From Chloroflexota bacterium (lineage in GTDB: Bacteria > Chloroflexota > Anaerolineae > Caldilineales > Caldilineaceae), in the NCBI GenBank assembly GCA_018969295.1, contig JAGWYN010000025.1, positions 1-62,304 of the forward strand: a stretch of DNA of 62,304 bases, in the 5' to 3' direction. Positions within the stretch are counted from its first letter, which is position 1. The number at the start of each line of letters is the position of its first letter. Of this stretch, positions 8,539 to 17,239 are shown piece by piece. Made by a program: the position numbers and the translations under genes. The notes below the pieces were generated by a model. It saw nothing but the letters and a program-made list of their open reading frames with translations. It was not told the origin of the DNA and searched no databases.

Positions 8539-9495
8539 ATGGTTCAATCTTACCATCCGCTGCGCATCTTTGCAGGTTCGGCGCACCCTGCCCTGGCGCG
8601 CGAGATCGCCGAGATCCTGCATGTCCGGCTGGGCGCGTCGACGACCCAACGCATGCCAGACAGCGAGATTCATGTCATGCTCGAAGAGGTCGTGCGCGAC
8701 CAAGACATCTTTTTCATCCAGCCGTGCAGCGAGCCGGTCAACGAACATCTGGTCGAATTGCTCCTCTATCTGGATGCCTTTCGCCGGGCCAGCGCGCACA
8801 CGGTGAGCGTGGTCATCCCCTATTTTCCTTACGCCCGCCAGGAGCGGATGGCCAAGGGGCGGGAGTCGATCAGCGCGCGCGTGGTCGCCAACATGATCGA
8901 GATGGGGGGAGCCCGCCGGGTGATCTATGTCGACATCCACAACCGGGCGATCCAGGGCTTTTTCAACTTGCCGGTCGACCCCCTCAGCGCGGTTCCGCTG
9001 CTGGCCGACTACTTCCGAACCCCCGAGTACGCTGATGCGGCGATCGTCAGCCCCGATGTCGGTCGTGCCAGCATGGCGGGCAAATACGCCGAGCTGCTCA
9101 ACCTGCCGCTGGTCGTCATGCACAAACGGCGAACCAACTTCACGACGACCGAGACCACCCATGTGGTGGGCGATATTCAGGGCAGACGCCCCATCATCAT
9201 CGACGATGTGATGGCGGGCGGCAGCGTGCTCAAACAGATCGATGCGCTCTACCAGGCGGGCGCACAGGGCAAGGCGTGCTTTGCCATCACCCACCCGGTG
9301 CTGCTCCCCTCTGCGCTGGAACGGTTGGCCGACGACGACCGCATCGAGCGGCTGGTCGTCACCAACACCCTCCCGATCGCCGCAGAAAAATACAGCCCCA
9401 AGCTGGTGGTGCTGTCGGTAGCCCCGCTGCTGGCCGACATCATCCATCGAATCTACCGCGGGGAGAGCATCTCCTCACACCTGGTGTTGTCCTAG
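8539..9495 (+). CDS. prs: Ribose-phosphate pyrophosphokinase (PRPP synthetase)
   Basis: Makes PRPP from ribose 5-phosphate and ATP for nucleotide, His and Trp synthesis. Two phosphoribosyltransferase folds are seen: the N-terminal ATP/flexible-loop half (IRIFAGSAHP-like start, YFPYARQERM, YVDIHNRAIQGFF) and the C-terminal half with SPDVGRASMAGKYAELL, MHKRR and the PRPP loop. The PRPP loop reads IIIDDVMAGGS, one residue shorter than the usual DDMIDTGGT and lacking its Thr. The ATG at 8539 follows GAGAGGGAGAGG and gives 318 aa, the usual length (about 310-320). The bactofilin gene follows after 9 bp. Confidence 0.9.
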   Translation: MVQSYHPLRIFAGSAHPALAREIAEILHVRLGASTTQRMPDSEIHVMLEEVVRDQDIFFIQPCSEPVNEHLVELLLYLDAFRRASAHTVSVVIPYFPYARQERMAKGRESISARVVANMIEMGGARRVIYVDIHNRAIQGFFNLPVDPLSAVPLLADYFRTPEYADAAIVSPDVGRASMAGKYAELLNLPLVVMHKRRTNFTTTETTHVVGDIQGRRPIIIDDVMAGGSVLKQIDALYQAGAQGKACFAITHPVLLPSALERLADDDRIERLVVTNTLPIAAEKYSPKLVVLSVAPLLADIIHRIYRGESISSHLVLS

Positions 9496-9504
9496 GAGGA
9501 TGCC

Positions 9505-10005
9505 ATGTTTGCACGCGCCGTTCGCCCCGAACCAGACCGAATCGAAGTGCAGATCGGGAGCCGTGCCCGCTTCAGCGGCACGCTCGAATGCGACGCCAGC
9601 ATTCGGATCGACGGCGCGGTCGAGCAGGGTGAAATTCGAACCCCAGCCAATGTGATTCTGGCGGAGAGCGCGCTCGTGCAGTGCGATATCTTCGCCCAGG
9701 TGGTCAGCATTCGCGGCAAATTCAAAGGGGTCATCCAGGCCGACCGGGTCGAACTGCTCGACGGCAGCCAGGTCAGCGGCATCCTCAATGTCAACAGTTT
9801 TTACATGGCAGAAAACGTGGTCATGCGCGCGGCGGTCAACATCCGGGCCGACGCCGCTGCCGACGTCAAGCTGCCCCCTCCTCCCACACACGCCCAAATC
9901 CCGGTGAACCCTGCCCGGCCGCTCCCGCCGCCAGAAGCCGAAGAGCGGCCACAGCCACCGACCAAAACCGAACCCAATCCATTCACGCTGAGGAAACCAA
10001 CATGA
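9505..10005 (+). CDS. Bactofilin-family polymer-forming cytoskeletal protein
   Basis: A 166-aa protein with the single right-handed beta-helix typical of bactofilins: IEVQIGSRARFSGTLECDAS, IRIDGAVEQGEI, SALVQCDIFAQVVSIRGKFKG, VELLDGSQVSGILNVNSFYM. The disordered Pro-rich C-terminal tail (from about residue 130) is also typical. Bactofilins self-assemble into nucleotide-independent filaments that position cell-wall or polarity proteins. An ATG with AGGAGG just upstream starts the gene 9 bp after prs. Its stop overlaps the tpx start as ATGA, so it belongs to the prs-tpx transcript. Confidence 0.85.
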   Translation: MFARAVRPEPDRIEVQIGSRARFSGTLECDASIRIDGAVEQGEIRTPANVILAESALVQCDIFAQVVSIRGKFKGVIQADRVELLDGSQVSGILNVNSFYMAENVVMRAAVNIRADAAADVKLPPPPTHAQIPVNPARPLPPPEAEERPQPPTKTEPNPFTLRKPT

Positions 10006-10514
10006 GCGAACGAACCGTTGCATTTCGTGACAAAGCCCTGGAAGTTGTTGGGCCTGCGCTGCAGCCCGGAGACAAAGCCCCCGAAGTGACCCTGTCCACT
10101 GGCTTTCTCGCCACCTCCCGCCTGCTGGCCGACACCGCAGGCAAAATCCGCCTGATCAGCACCATTCCCAGCATCGACACCAGCCTCTGCGACGCCCAGA
10201 CCCGCCGCATGAACCAGGAGGCCGCCGGGCTGGGCGACTCGGTGGTCGTGATCACTGTCAGCGTGGACATGCCCGCAGCCCAAAAACGCTGGTGCGGCGC
10301 CGCTGGCATCGAACAGGTCTTGATGCTTTCAGATTACATGGATCTCGCCTTTGGCCGCGCCTACGGCACCGCCGTCCCCGAACTGGGCGCCGAACAGCGG
10401 GCGCTCTTTGTGGTCGACAGCCAGGACACCATTCGTTATGTCGAATATGTGCCTGGGATCGGCCAGCACCCTGACTATGAGGCAGCGGTTGCGGCGGTGC
10501 GCGGCCTGCTCTGA
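10002..10514 (+). CDS. tpx: Thiol peroxidase (Tpx-type peroxiredoxin)
   Basis: Reduces hydrogen peroxide and alkyl hydroperoxides using thioredoxin. The 170-aa protein carries the peroxidatic cysteine in PSIDTSLCDAQTRR (Cys63) and the Tpx resolving cysteine in KRWCGAAG (Cys98), matching E. coli Cys61 and Cys95. The start ATG overlaps the bactofilin stop (ATGA), indicating coupled translation. The thioredoxin reductase gene trxB lies about 11 kb downstream in the same orientation. Confidence 0.93.
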   Translation: MSERTVAFRDKALEVVGPALQPGDKAPEVTLSTGFLATSRLLADTAGKIRLISTIPSIDTSLCDAQTRRMNQEAAGLGDSVVVITVSVDMPAAQKRWCGAAGIEQVLMLSDYMDLAFGRAYGTAVPELGAEQRALFVVDSQDTIRYVEYVPGIGQHPDYEAAVAAVRGLL

Positions 10515-10595
10515 TCCCTTTCCTACAAGGAGAACTGCTGCCGGGTCCAGCCGACGCTCTTCCGAAAGCAACGTTCCAGAAAGGTGGCATACACG

Positions 10596-11261
10596 ATGCT
10601 GTGGGCTTTTACACTGTTGGGCGCGGCGGCCGGCTACCTGCTGGGCTCGATCCCGGTGGGGCTGTGGGTATGCCGGCTGTATGGGGTGGACATTCGCAAG
10701 GTGGGCAGCGGGCGCATCGGCGGCACCAATGCCTGGCGGGCAGCCGGCCTCAAGGCGGCTCTCCCGACCATCGTCGGCGACGCTGTCAAGGGGGCGGTGG
10801 CGGTGTGGGCGGTGCACTGGCTCTTCTTTGTCCTTTTCCCCGAGCCTGCCACGATGTCGGTCGGAGACGCTGTCGCCCGCACCGACGCGCTCAACCTGGC
10901 GCTGGCGGGCGCCGGGGGGCTGGCTGTGGTCGGCCACAACTGGTCCTTTCTCAACGGATTCAAGGGGGGGGCAGGCGGAATCACGGCGGCGGCCACCACG
11001 CTGGCCCTTTCACCGTTGGTCGGCGGCATCGTGGTGGTAGTGGGGGTCTTCCTGATCTGGTGGTCGCGGATCGCCTCGGTCGGCACCTTGGCCGTGGCGG
11101 TGGCTTCGTTTGCCCTCTTTTTGCTGCTTGCGGTGGACCAGATCACACCCTGGCCCTTTGCGCTCTACGGCCTCCTTGTGCTGGTGGCTGTCCTGACAGC
11201 GCTGCGGCCCAACCGAGAAAAGCTGCGCCAGCAGCAGGAGCGGATCATCACGCTCTGGTGA
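10596..11261 (+). CDS. plsY: Glycerol-3-phosphate acyltransferase PlsY
   Basis: Integral membrane enzyme that transfers the acyl group of acyl-phosphate to glycerol 3-phosphate in the first step of phospholipid synthesis. Hydrophobic helices run through most of the 221 residues. The PlsY motifs are visible: GSIPVG then KVGSGRIGGTNAWR (motif 1), GGLAVVGHNWSFLNGFKGGAGG (motif 2 with the GFKGG loop) and a C-terminal charged tail. I choose the ATG at 10596 because AAGGTGG lies 9 nt upstream; a GTG 12 bp earlier is in frame. It uses the same substrate as the nearby GlpABC complex, but the two operons are separate. Confidence 0.92.
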   Translation: MLWAFTLLGAAAGYLLGSIPVGLWVCRLYGVDIRKVGSGRIGGTNAWRAAGLKAALPTIVGDAVKGAVAVWAVHWLFFVLFPEPATMSVGDAVARTDALNLALAGAGGLAVVGHNWSFLNGFKGGAGGITAAATTLALSPLVGGIVVVVGVFLIWWSRIASVGTLAVAVASFALFLLLAVDQITPWPFALYGLLVLVAVLTALRPNREKLRQQQERIITLW

Positions 11262-11265
11262 AGCT

Positions 11266-11302
11266 CTTCTGATCTTGCGCCAGTTCGGTGCAGGATCAGA
11301 AG
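11266..11302. terminator. Bidirectional terminator between plsY and livF
   Basis: A long inverted repeat (CTTCTGATC and GATCAGAAG, extended inward by TGC/GCA) fills the 42-bp gap between two convergent genes and ends 1 bp before the livF stop codon. On the plus strand it is followed by GCTAAAAG, so a classical U-run is weak. Confidence 0.6.
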
Positions 11303-11303
11303 G

Positions 11304-12023
11304 CTAAAAGCCCAGATAGGCTTCAATCACCTTGGGGTCGTGCAGCAGCGCCTGCGCGCTGCCGGCCATCGTGATCCGTCCAGTTTCCAGGACATAGGCC
11401 CGGTTGGCCACCTGCAAGGCGGCCTGGGCGTTCTGCTCGACCAGCAGGATGGTGGTGCCTTCGGTCTGGTTCAACCGGCGAATGATGTGGAAGATCTCTT
11501 CGACCAGCAGCGGGGCAAGGCCCATCGAAGGCTCGTCGAGCAAGAGGATGGCGGGCCGCTGCATCAGCGCCCGCCCGATCGCCAACATCTGCTGTTCCCC
11601 GCCCGACAACGTGCCGCCGCGCTGCCCCACCCGCTCTTTCAGCCGGGGAAAAATTGCAAAGACGCGCGCCAGCCGCCGCTCAAACTCGGCCAGGTCGCGC
11701 AGCAGGAAGGCCCCCATCTCCAAATTCTCGAAGACGGTCAGCGCGGGGAAGATCCCGCGGCCTTCGGGCACATGGCCGATGCCCTGTTCGACGATTTTGT
11801 GGGGGGAGACCGACCGGATCGAGTGTCCGTTGAGTTTGATCTCTCCCTGTCTCGGCTGGATCAGCCCCGAAATCGAGCGCAGCGTGGTGGTTTTCCCGGC
11901 GCCGTTGCTGCCGATCAGGGTGACGACTTCGCCCCGCTCAACCGTGAGTGAAATCCCTTTGAGGGCGTGGATCTTGCCGTAATAGGTGTTGACATTGGTC
12001 AATTCCAGAACTGGTGTGCTCAT
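11304..12023 (-). CDS. livF: Branched-chain amino acid ABC transporter, ATP-binding protein LivF
   Basis: One of two ATPases of the Liv high-affinity uptake system. The 239-aa protein has Walker A GSNGAGKTT, the ABC signature LSGGEQQML, Walker B ILLLDEPSMGL and the switch His in LLVEQN context. The order and the short C-terminus (EAYLGF) are characteristic of LivF. Its start lies 2 bp from the stop of livG, so translation is probably coupled. It is the last gene of the livK-H-M-G-F transcript. Confidence 0.95.
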   Translation of the reverse strand: MSTPVLELTNVNTYYGKIHALKGISLTVERGEVVTLIGSNGAGKTTTLRSISGLIQPRQGEIKLNGHSIRSVSPHKIVEQGIGHVPEGRGIFPALTVFENLEMGAFLLRDLAEFERRLARVFAIFPRLKERVGQRGGTLSGGEQQMLAIGRALMQRPAILLLDEPSMGLAPLLVEEIFHIIRRLNQTEGTTILLVEQNAQAALQVANRAYVLETGRITMAGSAQALLHDPKVIEAYLGF

Positions 12024-12025
12024 CT

Positions 12026-12829
12026 TCAGCTGCCTTCCCCGACCGGGCCCTGTGCGCTTGTGGCGCTGCGCCCCAGATACGCCTCGATCACCCGTTGGTT
12101 TTTCCGAACTTCTGCGGTGGTGCCTTCGGCAATTTTCTGCCCGTAGTCGATGACCGTGACATACTCTGAGATGCCCATCACCACCTTCATGTCATGTTCG
12201 ATCAGCACGACGGTGACACCCAGCTCGTCGCGCAACCTGCGAAACAGCCGGATTGCCGCCTCTGTCTCCTGCGGGTTCATGCCGGCAGTCGGTTCGTCCA
12301 GCAAGATCAGCTTGGGGTTGGCGGCAAGGGCCCGGGCGATTTCGATCCGCCGCTGCTGGCCGTAGGGGAGGTTTTTGGCAAGCTGGTCGCCGAGGCCGGC
12401 CGGCAGCCCCACATAGCGGAGCAGGCGGATCGCTTCCTGGCGGGCCCTCTCTTCTGCCAGTTGGAAGCTGCGGGTGCGCAGCATGGCTCCCCAGAGGGTA
12501 CTGGGGGTCTGGGTGTGGGCCCCAACCAGGACATTTTCGAGCACCGTCATGTTGTGAAAGAGACGGATATTTTGAAAGGTGCGGCACATGCCGGCTGCGG
12601 TGATCTGATCTGGCCGTTTCCCGGCAATGTTCTGGCCGTCGAAGCGGATCGTTCCGGCGTCGGGCCGGTAGATTCCGGTGATCGTGTTGAAGATCGTCGT
12701 CTTGCCGGCGCCGTTGGGGCCGATCACGCTGGCAATTCTGCCCGGCTCTATCTGCAAGTCGACGTTGTTGACGGCCACCAGCCCGCCAAAGCATTTGGTG
12801 ACATTGCGCAATTCCAGCAAAGGTCTCAT
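12026..12829 (-). CDS. livG: Branched-chain amino acid ABC transporter, ATP-binding protein LivG
   Basis: Second ATPase of the Liv system, 267 aa. Walker A GPNGAGKTT, a Q-loop region containing CRTFQNIRLF, the signature NLPYGQQRRIEIARAL (Y-G-Q-Q-R variant usual for LivG) and Walker B LILLDEPTAGMNP are visible, with VVLIEHDMKVVM for the H-loop. A GAGGAGAG Shine-Dalgarno precedes the ATG. The stop falls 2 bp before livF and the start lies 36 bp after livM. Confidence 0.95.
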   Translation of the reverse strand: MRPLLELRNVTKCFGGLVAVNNVDLQIEPGRIASVIGPNGAGKTTIFNTITGIYRPDAGTIRFDGQNIAGKRPDQITAAGMCRTFQNIRLFHNMTVLENVLVGAHTQTPSTLWGAMLRTRSFQLAEERARQEAIRLLRYVGLPAGLGDQLAKNLPYGQQRRIEIARALAANPKLILLDEPTAGMNPQETEAAIRLFRRLRDELGVTVVLIEHDMKVVMGISEYVTVIDYGQKIAEGTTAEVRKNQRVIEAYLGRSATSAQGPVGEGS

Positions 12830-12865
12830 CTTCTCTCCTCTCTGCCCTGGGCTCTCTGCACCGGT

Positions 12866-14272
12866 TCAGCTCTCCAGCTTGTGGTCGGGCTCGATCTCCC
12901 CCTCGATCTGGGCCGCCGGGGGCTCCTGGGCCGGCTCTTCGTGCAGTTCCAGCCGCCGACGCTGCGAGGGAATGATCCCCTCCGGGCGGAAGATCATCAT
13001 GACGATCAGCAGCAGCCCAAAAAAGAGCCGCTGGTAGCGCGCCGGGTCGAGCTGCGTCGGCAGCGACGCCCACGGGATCCCCAGCAGCGGAATCGTGCCG
13101 CTGCCCTGGCGCAGGCTGCTGAGCTGGAGGGAGAGCGTCTGCAAAATGTCGATATTGAGCATCGTGACGATCGCCGCCCCCAGCACCACCCCGGCGATGC
13201 TGCCCAGCCCCCCCAAAATGACCATCACCAAGATGCTGATCGAAACGGTCAGGGAGAAGGTCTCCGGGCTCACAAAGGTCCGGTTGGCGGCGTAGAGCAC
13301 CCCCATCGCCCCCGAAAACGAAGCCCCGATCGCAAAGGCCGCCAGTTTGGTGCGCCGCAGCGGCACCCCCATCGCCACCGCAGCCACATCATCCTCGCGG
13401 ATCGCCGTCCAGGCCCGGCCCAGTTTGGAGTTGTCCAGCCGCAGCGCCAGAAAAATGGCCAACACCAGAATGGCAACCGCCATGAAGTAGAAGAAAAAAC
13501 CGTAGAGGTCGTTGAGACCCACCGGCCGCCCCGCCAGCTGCCCCAACTGCTCCAAAATCTCCGGGCTGGTGAAGAACGACGGAATGGGCGGACGCTGGAT
13601 CGGGGTGATCCCCTGCGGCCCGTTGGTCAGGTTGATCGGCTTGTCCAGGTTGTTGGCCATCACCCGGATCACTTCTCCAAAACCCAGGGTGACGATGGCC
13701 AGGTAGTCGCCGCGCAGCCGCAGCACAGGAAAACCGAGCAGCACACCGGTGAACGCAGCCCCCACCACCCCGACCCCCAGAAAGATCCAGAACCACCAGG
13801 CCGGGAAGGGAAAAGTGGCAAAGATCGTGAAGGTGCCCGGCGCTTCGTCGGTGTGCCAGAGCTGCTGTGAACCAAAAAAGGCCCACAGATAGGCCCCGAC
13901 CGCAAAAAAAGCCACGTACCCCAGGTCGAGCAACCCCGCAAAACCGACCACAATGTTGAGCCCGATCGCCAGCGTGGCAAAAGCTGCAATCTGAAAGCCC
14001 AGCTCCATCAAAAATGGGTTGAACAACCCCAGATAGGGCAGCACGATCAGCAGCATCCCTCCCCCGTAGAGCAGCTTGACCCACCCCTTCTGCGGCATAA
14101 AATAGATCAACAGCAGCGAAAAGATCAACAACAGACGCACCGGCAACGAGCGGGGGCTCTGCACAAACCCATAGGACGCACCGGCAGCCACAGCCAGCAC
14201 GATCCAAAGCCCAGGCGTCCCCTGCAGGAGCCGCTGCAGCGGCGACAGCTGTGAATGGCGAGCAACGCTCAT
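12866..14272 (-). CDS. livM: Branched-chain amino acid ABC transporter permease LivM
   Basis: Membrane-spanning subunit of the Liv importer. 468 aa with about ten hydrophobic helices; the BPD_transp_2 core includes GLNIVVGFAGLLDLGYVAFF and ISILVMVILGGLGSIAGVVLGA, the latter being the conserved cytoplasmic loop that contacts the ATPases. The C-terminal 50 residues are a charged Glu/Pro-rich tail beyond the normal LivM end. It lies between livH (9-bp gap) and livG (36-bp gap). Confidence 0.93.
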   Translation of the reverse strand: MSVARHSQLSPLQRLLQGTPGLWIVLAVAAGASYGFVQSPRSLPVRLLLIFSLLLIYFMPQKGWVKLLYGGGMLLIVLPYLGLFNPFLMELGFQIAAFATLAIGLNIVVGFAGLLDLGYVAFFAVGAYLWAFFGSQQLWHTDEAPGTFTIFATFPFPAWWFWIFLGVGVVGAAFTGVLLGFPVLRLRGDYLAIVTLGFGEVIRVMANNLDKPINLTNGPQGITPIQRPPIPSFFTSPEILEQLGQLAGRPVGLNDLYGFFFYFMAVAILVLAIFLALRLDNSKLGRAWTAIREDDVAAVAMGVPLRRTKLAAFAIGASFSGAMGVLYAANRTFVSPETFSLTVSISILVMVILGGLGSIAGVVLGAAIVTMLNIDILQTLSLQLSSLRQGSGTIPLLGIPWASLPTQLDPARYQRLFFGLLLIVMMIFRPEGIIPSQRRRLELHEEPAQEPPAAQIEGEIEPDHKLES

Positions 14273-14281
14273 GCTTTCCCC

Positions 14282-15430
14282 CTAGGCTTTCTGTGTCGTC
14301 TTGCCGCCCAGCAACCCGGACGGCCGGAAAATCAGGATGAGGATCAGAATCGCAAAGGCAAAGATGTCTTTGTACTCTGCCCCAAAGGCCCCGCGCGTGA
14401 AGATCGTCAGGTAGGCGGCGGCAAATGACTCGAGCAGGCCCAGCACCATCCCCCCCAACATCGCCCCCACAATGCTGCCGATCCCCCCCAACACCGCCGC
14501 CGTAAAGGCCTTCAACCCTGGGAAAAACCCCATGTAGGGGTCGGCGCGGGTAAAACGGAAGGACCAGAGCACCCCAGCAGCTCCCCCCAGCGCGCCGCCA
14601 ATCAAAAACGTCACAGCGATGATCCGGTTGACATCGACTCCCATCAGGTAGGCGGTGTTGCGATCCTGGGCGACCGACCGAATGGCCCGCCCAAGCCGGG
14701 TTGCGTTGACCAGATAGTTGAGCCCCACCAACATCACGCTGCCGACAACAATGATCAAGATCGAAGTCATCTGGATGGCGATGGTGATCTCCCGGTCGTC
14801 GAGAGGCAGGGCAAAGAGGGTGATCCGCTCCGAAAAGCCCCCAAAGGTGGGAAAGGTGCGGTAAAAGGCACCATTGGCCGTGCTCTGGTAGAAACGCATG
14901 ACATCTTGGAGCAAAAACGAGACGCCGATCGCAGAGATCAGCGGAACCAGACGGGGGGCCCCCCGCAGCGGTCGGTAGGCGATGCGTTCGGTAGAGACCG
15001 AGATCGAGCCAGAGATCAACATGCCGACCCCCACAGCCCCGGCCAGCAGCAGGTAGGCCAGCCACCCTTGCCCCTCTGGCAGCCACCCCTGCCCTTGCAT
15101 CCAGACCAGGAACTCGACCCCGGCAAAGGCACCGAACATAAAAAATTCGCCGTGGGCAAAGTTGATGAACTCCAACACGCCGTAGACCATCGTGTAGCCC
15201 AGCGCGATCGTCGCATACATGAAGCCCAGCACGATGCCGTCGATCAGCACCTGCGGCAGCAGAATCAAGGTGATCTGCAAAAGATCCATGTCGGTGCGCG
15301 TGCCGCGGATCAAAAACGCAGTCAGGACAGTGATGACAGAGATGACTGCGCTGGCGCCGAGGATGAAGACGAGCAACTGGCCCAAGGGGCGCAAAACTTC
15401 CAGCAGCAGGTTCGGCCGATGCAGGCGCAT
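14282..15430 (-). CDS. livH: Branched-chain amino acid ABC transporter permease LivH
   Basis: Second permease subunit, 382 aa from the ATG at 15430, which has GAAGGAG at ideal spacing; an in-frame start 12 codons earlier lies in the hairpin leader and is less likely. Key motifs: MYATIALGYTMVYGVLEFINFAHGEF is the canonical LivH segment (shown here in part: GVLEFINFAHGEFFM), and GLKAFTAAVLGGIGSIVGAM is the coupling loop. It is the first gene after the livK hairpin. Confidence 0.95.
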   Translation of the reverse strand: MRLHRPNLLLEVLRPLGQLLVFILGASAVISVITVLTAFLIRGTRTDMDLLQITLILLPQVLIDGIVLGFMYATIALGYTMVYGVLEFINFAHGEFFMFGAFAGVEFLVWMQGQGWLPEGQGWLAYLLLAGAVGVGMLISGSISVSTERIAYRPLRGAPRLVPLISAIGVSFLLQDVMRFYQSTANGAFYRTFPTFGGFSERITLFALPLDDREITIAIQMTSILIIVVGSVMLVGLNYLVNATRLGRAIRSVAQDRNTAYLMGVDVNRIIAVTFLIGGALGGAAGVLWSFRFTRADPYMGFFPGLKAFTAAVLGGIGSIVGAMLGGMVLGLLESFAAAYLTIFTRGAFGAEYKDIFAFAILILILIFRPSGLLGGKTTQKA

Positions 15431-15534
15431 AGCAGGCTCCTTCGCTTGCTCCACGGGCCCGCCCACGCTGCGGGCACACGGGCTGGAGAGCGGACTGTCA
15501 GAGGATGGGCTGTGAACGACAGGTCAAAACAGCA

Positions 15535-15566
15535 GGTGGCAGAGACGGCGGGCCGTCTCTGCCACC
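15535..15566 (-). promoter_or_regulatory. Intercistronic hairpin between livK and livH
   Basis: Perfect 14-bp arms (GGTGGCAGAGACGG and its complement) with a CGGG tetraloop sit 19 nt after the livK stop and about 100 nt before livH. There is no U-tract, so a 3'-end stabiliser or partial attenuator that raises binding-protein yield over permease is more likely than a full terminator. Confidence 0.65.
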
Positions 15567-15584
15567 CCTCTTACGCAAACAGGC

Positions 15585-16880
15585 TCACGGAGCCGGAATG
15601 TCGAGCAGCTTCACGACCTGGTTGGTGTTCCAGAGGGCCGGGTCTGCCGAGGCCACCTGCAGCACGAAGTAGGTGGCCACCGTCTTGTCGCCTTTGTCGT
15701 TGAAGGTGACTTCGCCAGTGATGCCCGGATAGCCGGCAGTGGCACGCACTGCTTCCGCAACCTGGGCACGCTCGGGCAGCTGGCCGTCGTTGGCCTCGAT
15801 GGCCTTTTCAATCCCCTGCAGACAGATCCCCATGGCGTCATAGCCCTGCGCCGCAAACGGCTGGGTCTGCTCGCCAAAGCGGGCCTCGTAGTCGGTGATG
15901 AACTGCTGGGTGGCCGGGTAGACGTTGGCCGGGCCAGCAACCGAGCTGTAGTACATCCCAGCCACCGCTTCGCCGCCCAGGCTGGCCAGCTCAGAAGCGT
16001 CGAGGCCGTCGGGTCCCATGAATTGCGCCGTGATCCCCTTGTCGCGCGCCTGCTTGAACAAAATGCCACCCTGGCTGTAGATCCCGCCGAAGTAGATCAG
16101 GTCGGGGTTGGCTGCCAGAATCGGGGTGAGGATGCTGTCAAAGTTGGCCTGTTCTTCGGTCCCCTCAAAGCCCAACACGGCCATGCCGTTGGCTTCCGCA
16201 GACTGGCGGAAAAATTCAGCGACCCCCTGGCCATAGGAGGTCTTGTCGTGGACGATGTAGACGCTCTGGACCCCCATCTCCTCGCGGGCAAAGTTTTCGC
16301 CGACCACACCCTGCACGTCGTCGCGACCGACGATGCGGTTGACTTCGACATAGCCGCGTTCGGTGACTGTGGGGTTGGTGTTCGCAGGCGAGACCGCAGC
16401 CAGCTGAGCGTTGTGATAGACCTCCATGCTGGGGATCATCACCCCGCTGTTCAGGTGGCCGACCATGCAGAGCACGGTCGGGTCGGCGGCAATCTGGGTG
16501 GCATTGGCGACACCGGTATCTGGGGTGGCCTGGTCGTCGTAGGGGGCCAGCTCCACGGTGAAGCCCATCTCCTGCAGTTTGGCGGAATTCTGCTCCAAAG
16601 AGAGCTGGGCGCCGTTCTTGATGGCCGTGCCCAGCACGGACTGCGGGCCGCTCAGCGGGGACTGCGTCGCAATTTTGATGACCGTGCCGGCTGCAGCGGC
16701 TTCTTCGGCGGGAGCCTCTTCAGCAGCAGCTTCTTCTGCTGGGGCTTCTGCCGGGGCTTCTTCTGCGGCCGCTTCTGTCGGGGCCGCTTCGGACGCCGTC
16801 GGCTCTGGAGCCGGCGCACAGGCCGCCACCAAGGTGGCCAACATCAACAGGATGACAAGGGCCAGGGTATGTCTGCGCAT
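15585..16880 (-). CDS. livK: Branched-chain amino acid ABC transporter substrate-binding lipoprotein (LivK/LivJ type)
   Basis: Extracellular, lipid-anchored receptor for leucine/isoleucine/valine or related amino acids. 431 aa: signal peptide with lipobox LVAAC (Cys21), an Ala/Glu/Pro-rich linker (about residues 22-65, built of EEAPAEAP-like repeats), then the periplasmic-binding type I fold starting at IKIATQSPLSGPQSVLG. MYYSSVAGPANVYPATQQF and AQGYDAMGICLQGIEKAI are typical for the family. AAGGAG precedes the ATG. It is the first gene of the liv operon. Confidence 0.93.
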   Translation of the reverse strand: MRRHTLALVILLMLATLVAACAPAPEPTASEAAPTEAAAEEAPAEAPAEEAAAEEAPAEEAAAAGTVIKIATQSPLSGPQSVLGTAIKNGAQLSLEQNSAKLQEMGFTVELAPYDDQATPDTGVANATQIAADPTVLCMVGHLNSGVMIPSMEVYHNAQLAAVSPANTNPTVTERGYVEVNRIVGRDDVQGVVGENFAREEMGVQSVYIVHDKTSYGQGVAEFFRQSAEANGMAVLGFEGTEEQANFDSILTPILAANPDLIYFGGIYSQGGILFKQARDKGITAQFMGPDGLDASELASLGGEAVAGMYYSSVAGPANVYPATQQFITDYEARFGEQTQPFAAQGYDAMGICLQGIEKAIEANDGQLPERAQVAEAVRATAGYPGITGEVTFNDKGDKTVATYFVLQVASADPALWNTNQVVKLLDIPAP

Positions 16881-16899
16881 GTACAGATTCTCCTTTTAG

Positions 16900-16928
16900 T
16901 TGATACGAACTGCTTTTGATACGAACTG
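16900..16928 (-). repeat. Two 13-bp direct repeats in the livK leader (possible operator)
   Basis: CAGTTCGTATCAA (minus strand) occurs twice with a 16-bp period, immediately upstream of the livK Shine-Dalgarno and downstream of the proposed promoter. Position and spacing suit an operator or a leader-RNA site; no regulator is identified. Confidence 0.4.
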
Positions 16929-16966
16929 TGTGGTGCATGATGTCGCTGTTCAAGTCCACAGCGAGG

Positions 16967-16995
16967 ATTTTATCGCCCGCAGCCCCTCCGGTGAA
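16967..16995 (-). promoter_or_regulatory. Putative promoter of the liv operon
   Basis: On the minus strand TTCACC, a 17-bp spacer and TAAAAT lie about 90 bp before the livK start. The remaining 16996-17222 sequence between livK and coaE shows no gene. Confidence 0.45.
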
Positions 16996-17222
16996 GGTGG
17001 CTGGAGGATCCCAAAAAATTTTGGCAGCAATGGATATACCCTGATTTTGGTGTGCGTTGCAGCGTTTGCAGAGGCAGACCCTTCGACAGGGCAGATGGTC
17101 GATTCTTGCTGTGCAGTATAGCGGAGCCCCCCCAGAGTTGTCAATTGAAGTTTTCGGGCGGGTGCCAACTCTCTGGAATGTAAATTCCAAGCCCTTCCAC
17201 TTCCAAGATTGGCCGTCGGCTG

Positions 17223-17231
17223 TGCTATACT
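17223..17231 (+). promoter_or_regulatory. Extended -10 element in front of coaE
   Basis: TGCTATACT is an extended -10 box. It ends 8 nt before the coaE ATG and no Shine-Dalgarno is present between them, so transcription would start at or next to the start codon. Confidence 0.5.
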
Positions 17232-17239
17232 GAGCGTCG

